A stretch of 64,000 bases of DNA from Begonia masoniana. Taxonomy: Eukaryota > Streptophyta > Magnoliopsida > Cucurbitales > Begoniaceae. The stretch spans positions 50,179,897 through 50,243,896 of the forward strand of contig CM039505.1 of assembly GCA_022432975.1 (NCBI GenBank). Direction: 5' to 3'. A model generated the notes under the pieces. That model was not told the origin of the DNA. It searched no databases and worked only from the letters and a program-made list of their open reading frames with translations. Below are positions 53,430-63,417 of this stretch, in pieces (positions within the stretch are counted from its first letter, which is position 1; each line of letters begins with the position of its first letter). The translations under genes were made by a program, and so were the position numbers.

Positions 53430-56004
53430 TGTAATACCCGGCTTGTACGGACGTTGGATTTAATATATTATATTGATATTTTAATAAAACGTGGCATTTT
53501 TCATAAATATGTCAAATCAAGTCCGTTTTGCAAAAAGAAAGCGTCATTACGATTCTAACGAATAATAAGAATTTTAAGGAATTTACGGGAATTTTCAGAG
53601 ATCAAACACTATATTCCGAGTAAATACACTTTTCGTAATGTAAAAGACGTTCTCGTAAAAATGGTAAACGAGGTCCGAATCGCGAACGGACAGTTTTAGT
53701 AAATCCCTGGCAATGAATAAGAGTTATTGGCAAAATAGGGAACTTTCGAGAATCCGAAATGTTAGCCAATTAACGAAACGAAAGACGAATCAAGAGCTAA
53801 GGGCATTTTGGTAATTTGCCAAATCAATTTATAAAATCATAACCTAACTTCTTCTTCTTCATTTCCTCTTCCCTGCTGCGTGATTTCCATTTCCAGAGAG
53901 CTTTCTCTCTATTTTCAAGCGCTTCCCTCACGACGACTTCAACGGTCCCGACCTCCGTTCTCTTCCGTTTCTCCTCCGTTCTTCGTCATTTCTTCTCCTC
54001 TCGCTATCCTCGGTATGTACCTACAATCTTAGAGCTTTTATTTCAACGTTTACGCCGTTTTAGATAATTAGGGTTTTGATTATATCTCGTTAAAAACGCG
54101 AATTAGAGCTCGTAATTAATAGGTTAGCCGTGATTAGGTATATATTGAACGTATCGGACGTTATCGGACGAAAATAAATCGATTTGTGAAAAAGTTTAAA
54201 AATCCGAGAATTTTAGGGTTTTCGGAAAAAGTTCGATTGCTCGATGAATTAGCTTAATAAATCGAATTAAAGCATTAGGAAATATCTTTAGTTAAGGTTT
54301 TGTTAATTTGGACGTTTAATAGCTTAATTCGGTTTTAACGGCAAATATCGTGTTTTACCTCAGACACGCGACTCCAGTGGACGAAGCTTGAGATCCAGCG
54401 CGCTCAAGGTAAGTTCTCGTGACTTGCTTGACCGAAAGGTCTACACCATACCTCGTCGTTGTATCAAGGATCCTTGAGGGTTCCTTGGTTTACGTTGTTT
54501 AGGTTGGGTAGTAGGTTAGTTGTTTATAGGTTATGTTGTATTGTCTTGTTGATATGTATGTTGTTTGTTTACTTTCCGCTGAATTAACTGTTCATGCATC
54601 ACGTATTTCAAATGTCATAGAAAATGAATTTCCGCACGTGTTTTAAGGAAAGAAATGAACCCCTGTAATTAATGTACGTAATCTGTATCTGTATCTGGTT
54701 ACGCGAGGTGGGGCTCAGGCATGGCTGTAGGGTTTGTGAGCATGTACCCCCCTCCTCTAGGTGGAAAGTGGTAGTTCGACCGCGGAATGTATCCTTTCCA
54801 TTTAGAGGGCTGATATCTCGGTAACAATCTGTCTGTGACGTAATGAAAGGAACGATAATGTATCTGAATATGAATCTGTAATCTGCACGTTTTATGAATG
54901 GCATACGCACGCATGCATCTGCATTTACGTAGCTTACTGAGATTTCAATATCTCATATGTGTCTGTATGGTGTAGGTGACGTTCTAGGTTACGTTGACCC
55001 AGGTGAGGATGATATTCCTCCTCCTGACGTAGGAGCAGCTGATGGATGATGGCCGTGGGAGTGCGCTGAGCAGTCGAGGCGCGTTTTGACCCGTGGGGGA
55101 CGTACGTAAAGGTTTTGGGGGTTTTTGAGACATTTTGGATTGATGATAAACCGTATAGAATATATTAGGGTGCTTGGATCTGGATAGGGGTTAGATAACG
55201 TTTTGGTAATTGTACGTAAAATGTTTTGGTTAAAACAGTTATTTAAACGTTATAGAAATTCTGGAACTGTTTGGTTGTTTAAATTAAGTGTTATGAATTG
55301 TTTTTAGGTTGATACGGATAGCTCGGTTTTTAGAGCTATCCACGCAGTTGGATTTCGCAAAGTCTGACTCGAGTCGATTGAATTTAGAATACGTTTTAGT
55401 TTTAATTGGTTGGATTTAGGTGGTGAGTTATGGTAATTGTTGGCGTGAAGAAGAATAAGTTTTGCTCTCTGGAACTCGGATTCCAGAGAGCAAATCGATG
55501 TGTTGAAGTGTAAAGCATGAAAGAAAGGTTAAGTGTTAAATGTGTTGGTTACTGAAGAAAGGATCGCTGCATAGTGTGCAGCGATCGATCTCTGCTGAAA
55601 AGCAGAGATCGATCGCCGCCCTTGTTACATGCTGCAGCGATCGATCTCTGCTTTTCAGCAGAGATCGATCGCCTGCTGCATGTAAGCATGCAGCGATCGA
55701 TCTCTGCTGAAATGCAGCGATCGATCTCTGCTGAAAAGCAGAGATCGATCGCTTGCTTGTAGCAAGCCTCTTGGCGATTGTTTTCCGATTCTGCCCCCCT
55801 CTGTATTTAATGTTATTAAATGTTTAAATGATTTAAGTTTTATTAATAGTTTTAATTTATATTTTAAATGATTTATCAAACGAACTTCGATTTCGATTCC
55901 GGTTTCGGTTTCGATTTCAATTCCGCTTTAATGTTAGGTTTTAAAGTCTTATTTAAAATGAAAAATTTATACGGGTAAATGGGTACGGACTTAGGGGTGT
56001 TACA
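53430..56004 (+). mobile_element. Solo LTR B, 2.58 kb, inside solo LTR C
   Basis: Starts TGTAATACCCGGCTTGTACG and ends TAGGGGTGTTACA, with an exact duplication gggag at 53425-53429 and 56005-56009. Homologous to LTR A (17365-20047) along its length, including the block agttctcgtgact and the 'gcaaagtc' block before the hairpin array. It has no coding region. It lies in opposite orientation to its host LTR C. Confidence 0.92.
55560..55755 (+). repeat. Hairpin array inside solo LTR B
   Basis: Repeats of gcagcgatcgatctctgctg followed by its complement form several stem-loops, each 20-30 bp per arm. Position within the LTR matches the array in LTR A (19566-19790), but the stems differ: B is built on GATCGATCTCTGC, A on GATCGCTGGCAG. 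Confidence 0.8.
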
Positions 56005-57123
56005 GGGAGGGTGCACTATCAGGCACATTCAGGGATACAGTACAGTAAACGGTAAACAGTAAACAGTTCTGGGGTCAGTCTCCGTCTCGCACTTAACCTG
56101 GTACATTTCAGTCGGATTTTATCTTGTTTAGTTTCAAACAGTGTACAGAAAACATTTGCATGTCTTTCAAAGAAAACGTGTATGCATGAACGGTGCTTGA
56201 ACTTAAACAGGCAGACAGTAGAAATAAGACAACAGAAAGTGAATCGAAGCCAGACATTTCAGAACATAGACTATAACCTTTCTACCCAAAACAACCCGAC
56301 AGAACAGGAAACCTAGTACCTCCGTGATGTAGGGCCTTAAGGGCCAACCTACGGTTATGAACTTACCTGTTATCCGCGATGCAGTTAGCCGGAAGGTCTC
56401 GGAAATGTTTGAACCTGTACATGTACGTTCATAAAATAAACAAGCTGCAAATGCTAACAAATAAGTCAGAAGAGTCTGTTCCAAACTCATTCAAACCCTT
56501 AGAAAACAAACCGGTGTGTTTTCATCCAAAGACAGTGAGTTTTTCACAAAATACCATAACCCTAAACTTCGGGAAAAACCCACATTAAACTTGTCCAAAC
56601 TTGTTAGCATTAGTAGATGTTTACCTTAGCGGAGGAGCAGAAGAAAATCTGAGGAGATCGAAGTAAATCTTCGATGGTTGCTTGTCGACTAGAAGAGAGA
56701 ATACCGAGAAGAGAATGGAGAGAGAGCAGAGCAGAGCAGAGAAGTGAAGAGGATCTCGCGTAGAAGGTGGAACTTAGCTTCTTCAACAAGTTGCCAGATG
56801 CCACTCAACCATTGACTATCTCCCACCAACTTTAATTTCTCCCCAATTTACCCTTCCATGCATTTCAACTTAGTGTTTTGGTTTAGTTAAACATTAGTTT
56901 GGTTTTCCATCAAAACACATATTGCATTTATATTAAATTAATCTCGAGAAATGGTTCGGGAAATAATTACATACAAAAAGGCCGGGTGTTACACAAGTGG
57001 TCACTCAACTTGGTACTACTCTCGCCGGAGTACTCTTAACTTCGAAGTTTTAAAGGAATCTGATGCAATTGTGCTCTAAAACGCGTATTACTATCTTTAG
57101 GGGAAATCCTTTACATATGGAAC

Positions 57124-58322
57124 TGAAAGATTAAGTTTAGTTATGCGATGTCATACAAGGTGTTTCGTGTGACACCGATAATTAATGCAATGATGAACAA
57201 TATAAATATGCAGAAATAAATGACACATGAGGTTGGTAACGCAGTTCAGCAACCAGCCTACGTCTACTGGGCCACGCTTAGATATAAAAACATTTTAATG
57301 AGTTCACAAAGTTACAAGACAATCGGACTTATACAAATAAAGACTCCCTCTTATCTTTGTCGCCGCCTCTAGCTAACTTCCCCAAGGAAACTGTTTTTGC
57401 GAGCTCCCCTCGACTTTAGATCGATCTCTCCCGAGATCTAGAAACCAATAAGATCCCCTTGTGGTAGATGACTCCTCCCGGAATCCGTATTATGGCAAGA
57501 TCCCCTTGCCCACGATAACAAAAAAAAAGCTCTCATTGTCAATAAACAGAACTCCTCATGAGTTCGGATGCAGTCTCCTCCCGATACTAAGTTTCAATGA
57601 AGAATCAGAAGATTGCCTCTTATGACACCGTTTGGAACACCAGTGCATTACCTTCGGACGCAATAACTCAACACATTCAATAAATCAATGAAATCCACAG
57701 CATAAGAAGAGTATGTAAAACAATCACAAACCCATACGTAGAAACGTAGGGAAAGAAAGAAAAGCGACGGCTCGCAAAGTGAAAAAAACTTCTCTCATGA
57801 AAATCAAACTTTCGTCGTACCTTCTTCAGAAAAACGAAGGCTTAAATATAATAGGTAACAACCATATCTTCGATTTAATTCAGTTACCAAAACAGAATTA
57901 ATTCCGCAAGGAATAAGGAAACACAATATCTCAAAAGCGGTTGTGTGAGACATCACATGACACTTTAAGAAAGTTCCTCCAACAACTTGGATAAAGATTC
58001 AAAAACTTAGAAGAACATCTCATTATTCATGTGATTTCGAAGCCTAACAGATTTCAATAAATCTCTATCAAATCGGCTTACCAAAACAAAGTTTTCCAAA
58101 AAGTAAGTGCCTTTAGCTTTTTCAATAACTTTCCTAATAACTTGTTTCCTTATTTTTCTCTTTCACAGAATCTTCATGATCTTCAATATACATCCATCAA
58201 TAAGCTGAATATAATATTTCTTGATCACCAAGAAATAAAATATTGGAATAAAATATTATCTCCATAAATATATATTGCCAAAAAATTAATGCCAACACAT
58301 ATGCAATATCGTTGCATTTACA
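57124..58322 (-). mobile_element. Solo LTR D, ~1.2 kb, inside Cassandra
   Basis: On the minus strand it begins TGTAAATGCAACG at 58322 and ends AATCTTTCA at 57124, flanked by an exact duplication ggaac at 57119-57123 and 58323-58327. It has no coding potential, so I read it as a solo LTR (1,199 bp). Family not recognised. An alternative placement with catat flanks was considered, but it gives no CA end. Confidence 0.8.
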
Positions 58323-58836
58323 GGAACATTTTTATCTTCCCTCCAAGCGATGTGGGATTGCGCCCAATCCCTTCTCGGGTCGTCACACTTATCGATATTT
58401 TATTGTCACATACACTGAAAATTATAATTAGAAAAATATATTTTTAGTACATTATCCTAACAAATAGGCGTGCTTTGTGGATAAATTCAAGTGTTAATGA
58501 AATTTGTCTCTGCATGTGGTGTGTGTTGTAAGACCTTAAAACGTGGGTGAATGAAAATCATATAAAATAAAATAAAACCATTATTTTATAAAATTATTAA
58601 ATCATGGACCACCATGATCTATGTTTCAACAACCTGCCACGTGACATTTACGCTTGTCTTTTAATAAAATTAAGGGAAAAGTACCATTTAGACCCCAACG
58701 TATGGGGTCAGTGACCATTTGGTACCTAACGTTTTTTTTGTACCCAATCAAACCCTAACGTATAAAACGTTTACAATTTAAACCCTACCGTCAATTTTTT
58801 ATTTAAATTTAACAGATTTTGTTTTAAATACCTAAA

Positions 58837-59081
58837 CTACCCCCTCTCTCTCTCTCTCCCTCTCAGTCGCAGAAACTCCGATTCGATCCCTTCTTCTCCG
58901 AATGGTTTGGGCAGAAAATCTTTATTTGACTGAATCTGAAACTGAGTTTCTGGTTCATGAGAGACGAGATTTCGAGGATTGAAAGCTCTTTGGCTCAAGG
59001 AAGAAGATGAACTTCTGCAACAAAACATGTAGAAAAGCTCTCTGCTTGGATTGCTGTAATCGTCTTCAACCTCTCTCCCAG
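58837..59081 (-). pseudogene. Continuation of the captured membrane-protein fragment
   Basis: Reads GREVEDDYSNPSRELFYMF, then SSSSSLSQRAFNPRNL, EPETQFQIQSNKDFLPKPF and GEEGIESEFLRL, ending in the GA-rich edge of the TIR. The reading frame is contiguous with 59633-59720 if the RPL19 segment and one 18-bp repeat are ignored, so this was one captured fragment before the second insertion. Confidence 0.75.
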
Positions 59082-59099
59082 TAAACCTCTTTTTCCACC
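59082..59099. repeat. 18-bp direct repeat at RPL19 insert, left copy
   Basis: taaacctctttttccacc, repeated exactly at 59615-59632. The pair brackets the RPL19 fragment and behaves like a duplication made when the fragment was inserted. Confidence 0.85.
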
Positions 59100-59101
59100 T
59101 G

Positions 59102-59614
59102 TGAGGGAATCATTTAACTTACAATTATTAGTCCCATTACTTTGCAAGCTCATGATAGATTTAAAATCTTGAATTATCTGGGAAAGTATTACGAAGCATT
59201 ACCCCCATTACGTCTCCTAGTTTAACGCGAGGCTTTCTCAATGGCTTCGTATCCTCCGGCCTAGAATTTGCTTCTACTACAGCCACTGAAGCTTCTTCGA
59301 TTTCAACCTCCACTTCAGCTTCAGAATTCAATTCAGCCTTCACAACAAAATCCCGCTTCATCGGAAGTTGAACAACTTGACCAAAATTATACCCAATTGA
59401 ACTCGATGAAACCCTAGAAAATGAAACTCGACAACCAGAGCTGGATACAACCAAACGGCCAGCTACGGAGGTACAAAAACCAATCGTCTTCGGTGAACAT
59501 TGCTTAGGATTTCTCGGAATCGTTATCAGAGACTACAAAAACCAAAATTCAATTTAAAAATGACCAGAAAAGGCCATTAAAAAACTCCAGCATGCGATTC
59601 ATCTAAAAAAGCAA
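59102..59614 (-). pseudogene. Captured fragment of plastid ribosomal protein L19 gene
   Basis: The minus-strand frame includes a Ser/Val-rich transit-peptide-like part (VSSSSIGYNFGQVV) followed by KPLRKPRVKLGDVMG, the conserved start of plastid bL19 (family usually reads RKPRVKLGDIMG). The frame then runs into GTAATG, a splice donor, and intron-like sequence. On the other side, TTTTTGTAG before about 59533 looks like an acceptor. So one exon was captured with both intron edges, that is, from genomic DNA. The core L19 domain is absent. Confidence 0.8.
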
Positions 59615-59632
59615 TAAACCTCTTTTTCCACC
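59615..59632. repeat. 18-bp direct repeat at RPL19 insert, right copy
   Basis: Exact second copy of the 18-bp sequence at 59082-59099. On the minus strand it encodes WWKKRF of the captured membrane protein. Confidence 0.85.
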
Positions 59633-59720
59633 ATAGCAGATAGTAAAGCTCTGCAACGAGGGCAAAGAAAAGGCAGCCAAACACTACACTCAGACCCAGT
59701 CCGACACTGCTCAAAGATTT
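59633..59720 (-). pseudogene. Captured start of a small membrane-protein gene
   Basis: Minus-strand ATG at about 59722-59720 encodes MKSLSSVGLGLSVVFGCLFF and ALVAELYYLLWWKKR, one transmembrane segment of a conserved plant protein family of unknown function. The frame is interrupted by the RPL19 fragment; it resumes at 59081 toward 58837 with EVEDDYSNPSRELFYMF and later PFGEEGIESEFLRL. Only the N-terminal part of the parent gene is present. Confidence 0.75.
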
Positions 59721-60082
59721 CATTTTTCTCTCACAAGATCTCAACTTCCATTACTAGGTAAGATTTTCTCGTGGGAAAATCCAAGAAAATGAAGGAAATT
59801 CCCAAAAGTCTCGATCTTGATCCAAAACCCAGATGACGAACTCAGACAAGAACGTGAGAAACGATCAGCAAATGCGATGAAGTTTAGAGAGAGAGAGAGA
59901 GGGAGGGTAGTTTAGGTATTTTAAAAAAAATCTGTTAAATTTAAATAAAAAATTGACGGTAGGGTTTAAATTGTAAACGTTTTATACGTTAGGGTTTGAT
60001 TGGGTACAAAAAAAACGTTAGGTACCAAATGGTCACTGACCCCATACGTTGGGGTCTAAATGGTACTTTTCCCTAAAATTAA

Positions 60083-61528
60083 TTACTATAAAATCAGAAG
60101 CTAAAATCTAATTTACAATAATTATAATACAAACTATATAATTTTTAATTATAATACCAATAGTTATTCCTGTTATATGTTATGTCACGAAATAAATGTA
60201 AGATAAGAATATCACAATCCCAAAATTTACGGCAAGACCATTTATATTATAATGTATTAATTACATCATTTAAACGAGTGTCACATTCAAAAATAAGATT
60301 ACACTGTAACATTACGAAATAAACGTGACATTGGTCTGATCAAAATAAAGTAAGTCAAGATTGTCCAATCTGATCATCTAAATTTTCAAAATCGTCGATC
60401 GATCAAAATTGACTCTAGATTTTTTAACGTAAATATTTAATTATTATATTTTGTGATTATTGTTAAGAATTCTGTCACATGATCAATGTTAGTGATTCCG
60501 GGTACTAACTTGCTACCAAATTCAGATGGATTTAGCTGGAAATCTTAAAGAAGGATAATCAATGCAATTTGCATATATCTAACGGCTATGATTTGGTCTT
60601 TCTCAGCCACTTTATGGTGTGAAAAGCACTGGATCATTTCTCACTTCTCTCACGGGCTTTTTATGCATGACGTCATTTAATACGGATATGATGACGTCAT
60701 GTAATCGAAACAGCCTGTCGGCGATGTCCACGTAGTAGTCATATTGATGAAATTGATAGTGCCATATTTGGATCAAGTGTTATCCTTCCCACGCGCTTCC
60801 CAAGATACGTGTATTACACGACTTTAATTTTAATTTCGTTAGTATTAATTTAAAAGTATATAATTAAATTGCACACTAATTGTAAAAATATATAAAAAAA
60901 TGTAATAAATTAAATATATTTTTAATAGAAATTAATAATTAATTAAATGTATTTTAAATATTTAGTTTTAAAACATAATCATAACCATTTTACTCTATTT
61001 AAAGTATTTTACTTAAATGGTATATCTAGAAAAATTATTAAATGCATTTTTCCTTAAATTAGAACCATTTAAAAATAAAATTAAAACTACCAAAACTTTA
61101 TAAAAAATTAAAATCGTAGGGACCAAAATGAAGTTAATAATTATATATTTTGATTAAAATATATTTTCTCTTCTATTTTTTGTTTTTTTTTTTAATAAAA
61201 CTCTTGAATAATATTTGCTAAATTAAAATGTTTGTTCATAAATATAACTATTTTGCACGAGAAAATGGAGTTACTTTTGATTTAATCCTCGTGCTTTAAC
61301 TTAATATCATTTTAAGATAAGCGTCACGATATATAAATTTTTATTGATATCAATATGCTAAAAAAAAACATAACAGCTCATTAGTCAACATGATTCAAAC
61401 GTGCGATTGATCCACGGTGTAGATTTTTATTTCATTATTCTTGCCTCTTGGCCATTCGATCAATCAATTATTGTCGAATAAGCTTTTTTGATAGCCTTAA
61501 TATATAGACTTAGAGTAAAATAAAGGTC
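60083..61528. other. AT-rich spacer
   Basis: No coding frame. Holds a MITE-family fragment near 60180-60320 and a GC-balanced patch near 60600-60800 with two TGACGTCA palindromes (60668-60675, 60692-60699). The rest is AT-rich and unremarkable. Confidence 0.5.
60668..60699. promoter_or_regulatory. Pair of TGACGTCA sites
   Basis: Two perfect TGACGTCA palindromes 24 bp apart, each in an atGACGTCAt context. They are about 2.1 kb upstream of the VQ gene start. Possible bZIP sites; no functional evidence. Confidence 0.45.
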
Positions 61529-61533
61529 TGTGT

Positions 61534-61858
61534 TGATAGAATAATAAGGGTATAACTCATTCAAAAAACTAGTTTAAGGATTGAGGGAATCCCCTCAATA
61601 TTTATACAGGACCTTTCACTTTCAGTTTTTCGATATAGGACAACACTCGCCCACACGTCTAGCGTGGTAGGTTTATTTTCCTCCACGTCTAACGTATATT
61701 TGCTAAGTTGGTCTTCACATCGTACAGACATTTAACTTTGATACTATGATAGAATAAGAGAAGTATAACTCATTCCAAAAGCTAGCTCAAGGATTGAGGG
61801 AATCCCCTCAATATTTATACAGGACCTTTCACTTTCAATTTTCCGACGTGGGACAACA
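61534..61858 (-). mobile_element. TRIM retrotransposon
   Basis: Two 112-bp direct repeats, 61534-61645 and 61747-61858, both ending (minus strand start) TGTTGTCC and starting TGATAGAATA on the plus strand. Next to the right LTR the minus strand reads TAGTATCAAAG, a degenerate tRNA-Met primer site. Next to the left LTR is a purine-rich tract (GTGTGGGCGAG). The internal part is only 101 bp. Flanks tgtgt (61529-61533) and tgtat (61859-61863) match 4 of 5. No coding region: a terminal-repeat retrotransposon in miniature. Confidence 0.82.
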
Positions 61859-61863
61859 TGTAT

Positions 61864-62583
61864 AACATATTATCATCAATTTATGATTAAAGTATGATTT
61901 AAACTATGAATTTTGAAAGTCGGCTCTTAATTTTTTTAACAAAATTAACTTCAAGCTTTGAGATTCTTCAATTTTAACCATAATTTTTTAAACAAAATAG
62001 AGTTTGATTTTGTTTGGATTGATTTCGATTTTAGATTTTTTCGGTTTAGACTCAGTCTTTTAGTCGGTTCTAATTGGTTTAGACTCAGTTTGGGTTAGTT
62101 TTGTTTGATTTAGTTGTGTTATTTCTTAAATTTCTCAAATTAAATTAAAAATTAAATAAGTTTAATAATATTGGTTTAGATTGGATCATATCGGAGGAAC
62201 ATCAAGCAAAGTCTGATTTTAATATTATGGTCTAATTTATTCACGGTACAAAGTTTAAGACTTTTTGTTAAAAAAAAAAGGTTTAAACTCAATCAACTTT
62301 GAATTTCATTTTGTTCAAAAAAAAATTTACGGTTCAAGTTGAACAGAACATCAAATTTGAAGATTTAATTTGAACTTTATTCTAAATTTAATAATTAGAC
62401 ATGAAAATATTTTAAAATGAAATTAAAATCATTAAAACTTTAACAATAAATTAAACTAAACTTTCTTTTTTCTTTGTTTTTAATTTTTTTTATTAATTAT
62501 AATTATTATAATAATTAATCTCCAAATTCCACGTACAAGTACGAGTGGCCATCTTCTAATCATAATAGATTTTTATTGCATGA
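61864..62583. other. AT-rich upstream region of the VQ gene
   Basis: Long A/T tracts and no coding frame. Promoter elements other than the G-box at 62584 could not be singled out. Confidence 0.5.
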
Positions 62584-62589
62584 CACGTG
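62584..62589. promoter_or_regulatory. G-box CACGTG upstream of the VQ gene
   Basis: ACACGTGC context, about 220 bp before the VQ start codon, a position where G-box/ABRE elements commonly act. Motif seen; function inferred. Confidence 0.5.
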
Positions 62590-62808
62590 CTTACTAGCGC
62601 TTGGACTTTGTGTTCATATCCAATTTCTAGTTAGCTTCCTCAAGCTTTATCAAATGATTTCACTTTTTCCTTTCTCTCTCTCTCTCTCCTTGATTTTCTC
62701 TTCCAGGAAAACTCTGGATTGCAGCCTCAAAAATACCCTTTTTCGCTCATCTTTTCCTCGCAAACAAACGTAAAACCTTTTTCAGTTTCGAGCTTTTCAG
62801 CTGCTTTA

Positions 62809-63225
62809 ATGGACGGAAGTCTTGCTCTGAGTAAAGCTATCCAGCAGAGGAAAGAGATGAAGAGGAAGAAGAAGCAGAAGAGTTCGCAGCCGATCAAGGT
62901 AGTTTACATATCAAACCCCATGAAGATCAAAGCCACTGTATCGGAATTCAGAGCCTTGGTTCAAGAATTCACCGGCCAAGATGCTGAATTTCCTGACCCC
63001 TCTAAGTTCCCGATGACTGACGAGGATTTCTCCGGCGACCGGAAAATGGATTCCCTTGGAACGAAGAGCGGCTGTGATGATTATGCACCAGATCCTGTGG
63101 CGCTGGGAGATCCAGTTCGTGAGGTTTTTAAAAATTCAAGCAGTCTGTACGATGTTCTCAGTTCTGATCAGATGGTTGAAAATTTCTCTGGGATTTGGCC
63201 ATCAAATCTGCTATTTGAATCTTAA
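62809..63225 (+). CDS. VQ-motif protein, SIB1-like
   Basis: A 138-residue intronless protein. The VQ motif FRALVQEFTG is at residues 47-56 and is preceded by a Lys/Arg-rich stretch (KEMKRKKKQKSSQPIK) and the conserved VVYISNPMKIKA, the arrangement of sigma-factor-binding proteins SIB1/SIB2. The C-terminal half is acidic and poorly conserved and ends MVENFSGIWPSNLLFES. Known role of the family: VQ proteins bind group I and IIc WRKY factors (SIB1 with WRKY33), and SIB1 also reaches plastids to interact with sigma factor. Two starts are possible. The upstream ATG at 62719 would add 30 residues (QPQKYPFSLIFSSQ), which could act as a plastid transit sequence. I prefer 62809 because the family homology begins nearby, and the segment before it looks like a leader. 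Confidence 0.9.
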   Translation: MDGSLALSKAIQQRKEMKRKKKQKSSQPIKVVYISNPMKIKATVSEFRALVQEFTGQDAEFPDPSKFPMTDEDFSGDRKMDSLGTKSGCDDYAPDPVALGDPVREVFKNSSSLYDVLSSDQMVENFSGIWPSNLLFES

Positions 63226-63350
63226 TCAATATACGCTTTAGACATAATATATGTAAATACGTATACATATATGTACATGTATGGGTATGAATGTATGTAT
63301 TTATGCTTGTTTTGACATTATTTTTGGTGTAAGTTCCAGTATATAAGTTT

Positions 63351-63417
<67 letters not shown>

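Larger units (their letters stand above)
51644..56993 (-). mobile_element. Solo LTR C, ~2.77 kb, interrupted by LTR B
   Basis: On the minus strand it begins TGTAACACCCGGCC at 56993 and ends GGGCCGTCACA at 51644. Exact 5-bp duplication caagt at 51639-51643 and 56994-56998, inside the Cassandra 5S-like core. The start motif (TGTAAYACCCGGC) is shared with LTRs A and B, suggesting a related family. No pol genes. It contains a cluster of seven TGACGTCA palindromes at 52122-52366. Confidence 0.9.
51550..58387 (-). mobile_element. Cassandra solo LTR split by two later insertions
   Basis: On the minus strand it starts TGTGACGACCCGAGAAGGG at 58387 and ends ATTTGTTACA at 51550, with an exact duplication cttat at 51545-51549 and 58388-58392. 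Removing the inserts (LTR C with one caagt, LTR D with one ggaac) leaves about 279 bp. The 5S-like core is split: one part at about 56999-57080 (ttcgaagttaagag, gagagtagtaccaagttgag on the minus strand), the other at 51620-51643. It matches the copy at 43109 (both keep TTGGGCGCAATC and CACATCGCTT). Confidence 0.9.
58674..60073. mobile_element. Pack-MULE carrying two captured gene fragments
   Basis: Near-identical inverted repeats of about 180-190 bp (GGGAAAAGTACCATTTAGAC at 58674; complement ending at 60073) with an exact 9-bp target duplication taaaattaa at 58665-58673 and 60074-60082, the Mutator signature. No transposase. Between the arms lie minus-strand pieces of a small membrane-protein gene (58837-59081 and 59633-59720) and of plastid RPL19 (about 59102-59614). 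The very low TIR divergence implies a recent insertion. Confidence 0.93.

Noticed and set aside
57114..58302. Alternative boundaries of LTR D using catat repeats
   Set aside because: This gives TG at one end but no CA at the other; the ggaac placement gives TG...CA with an exact 5-bp duplication.
59161..59454. Intact plastid ribosomal protein L19 gene
   Set aside because: Only one exon's worth is present, the conserved L19 core is missing, and it lies inside Pack-MULE inverted repeats.
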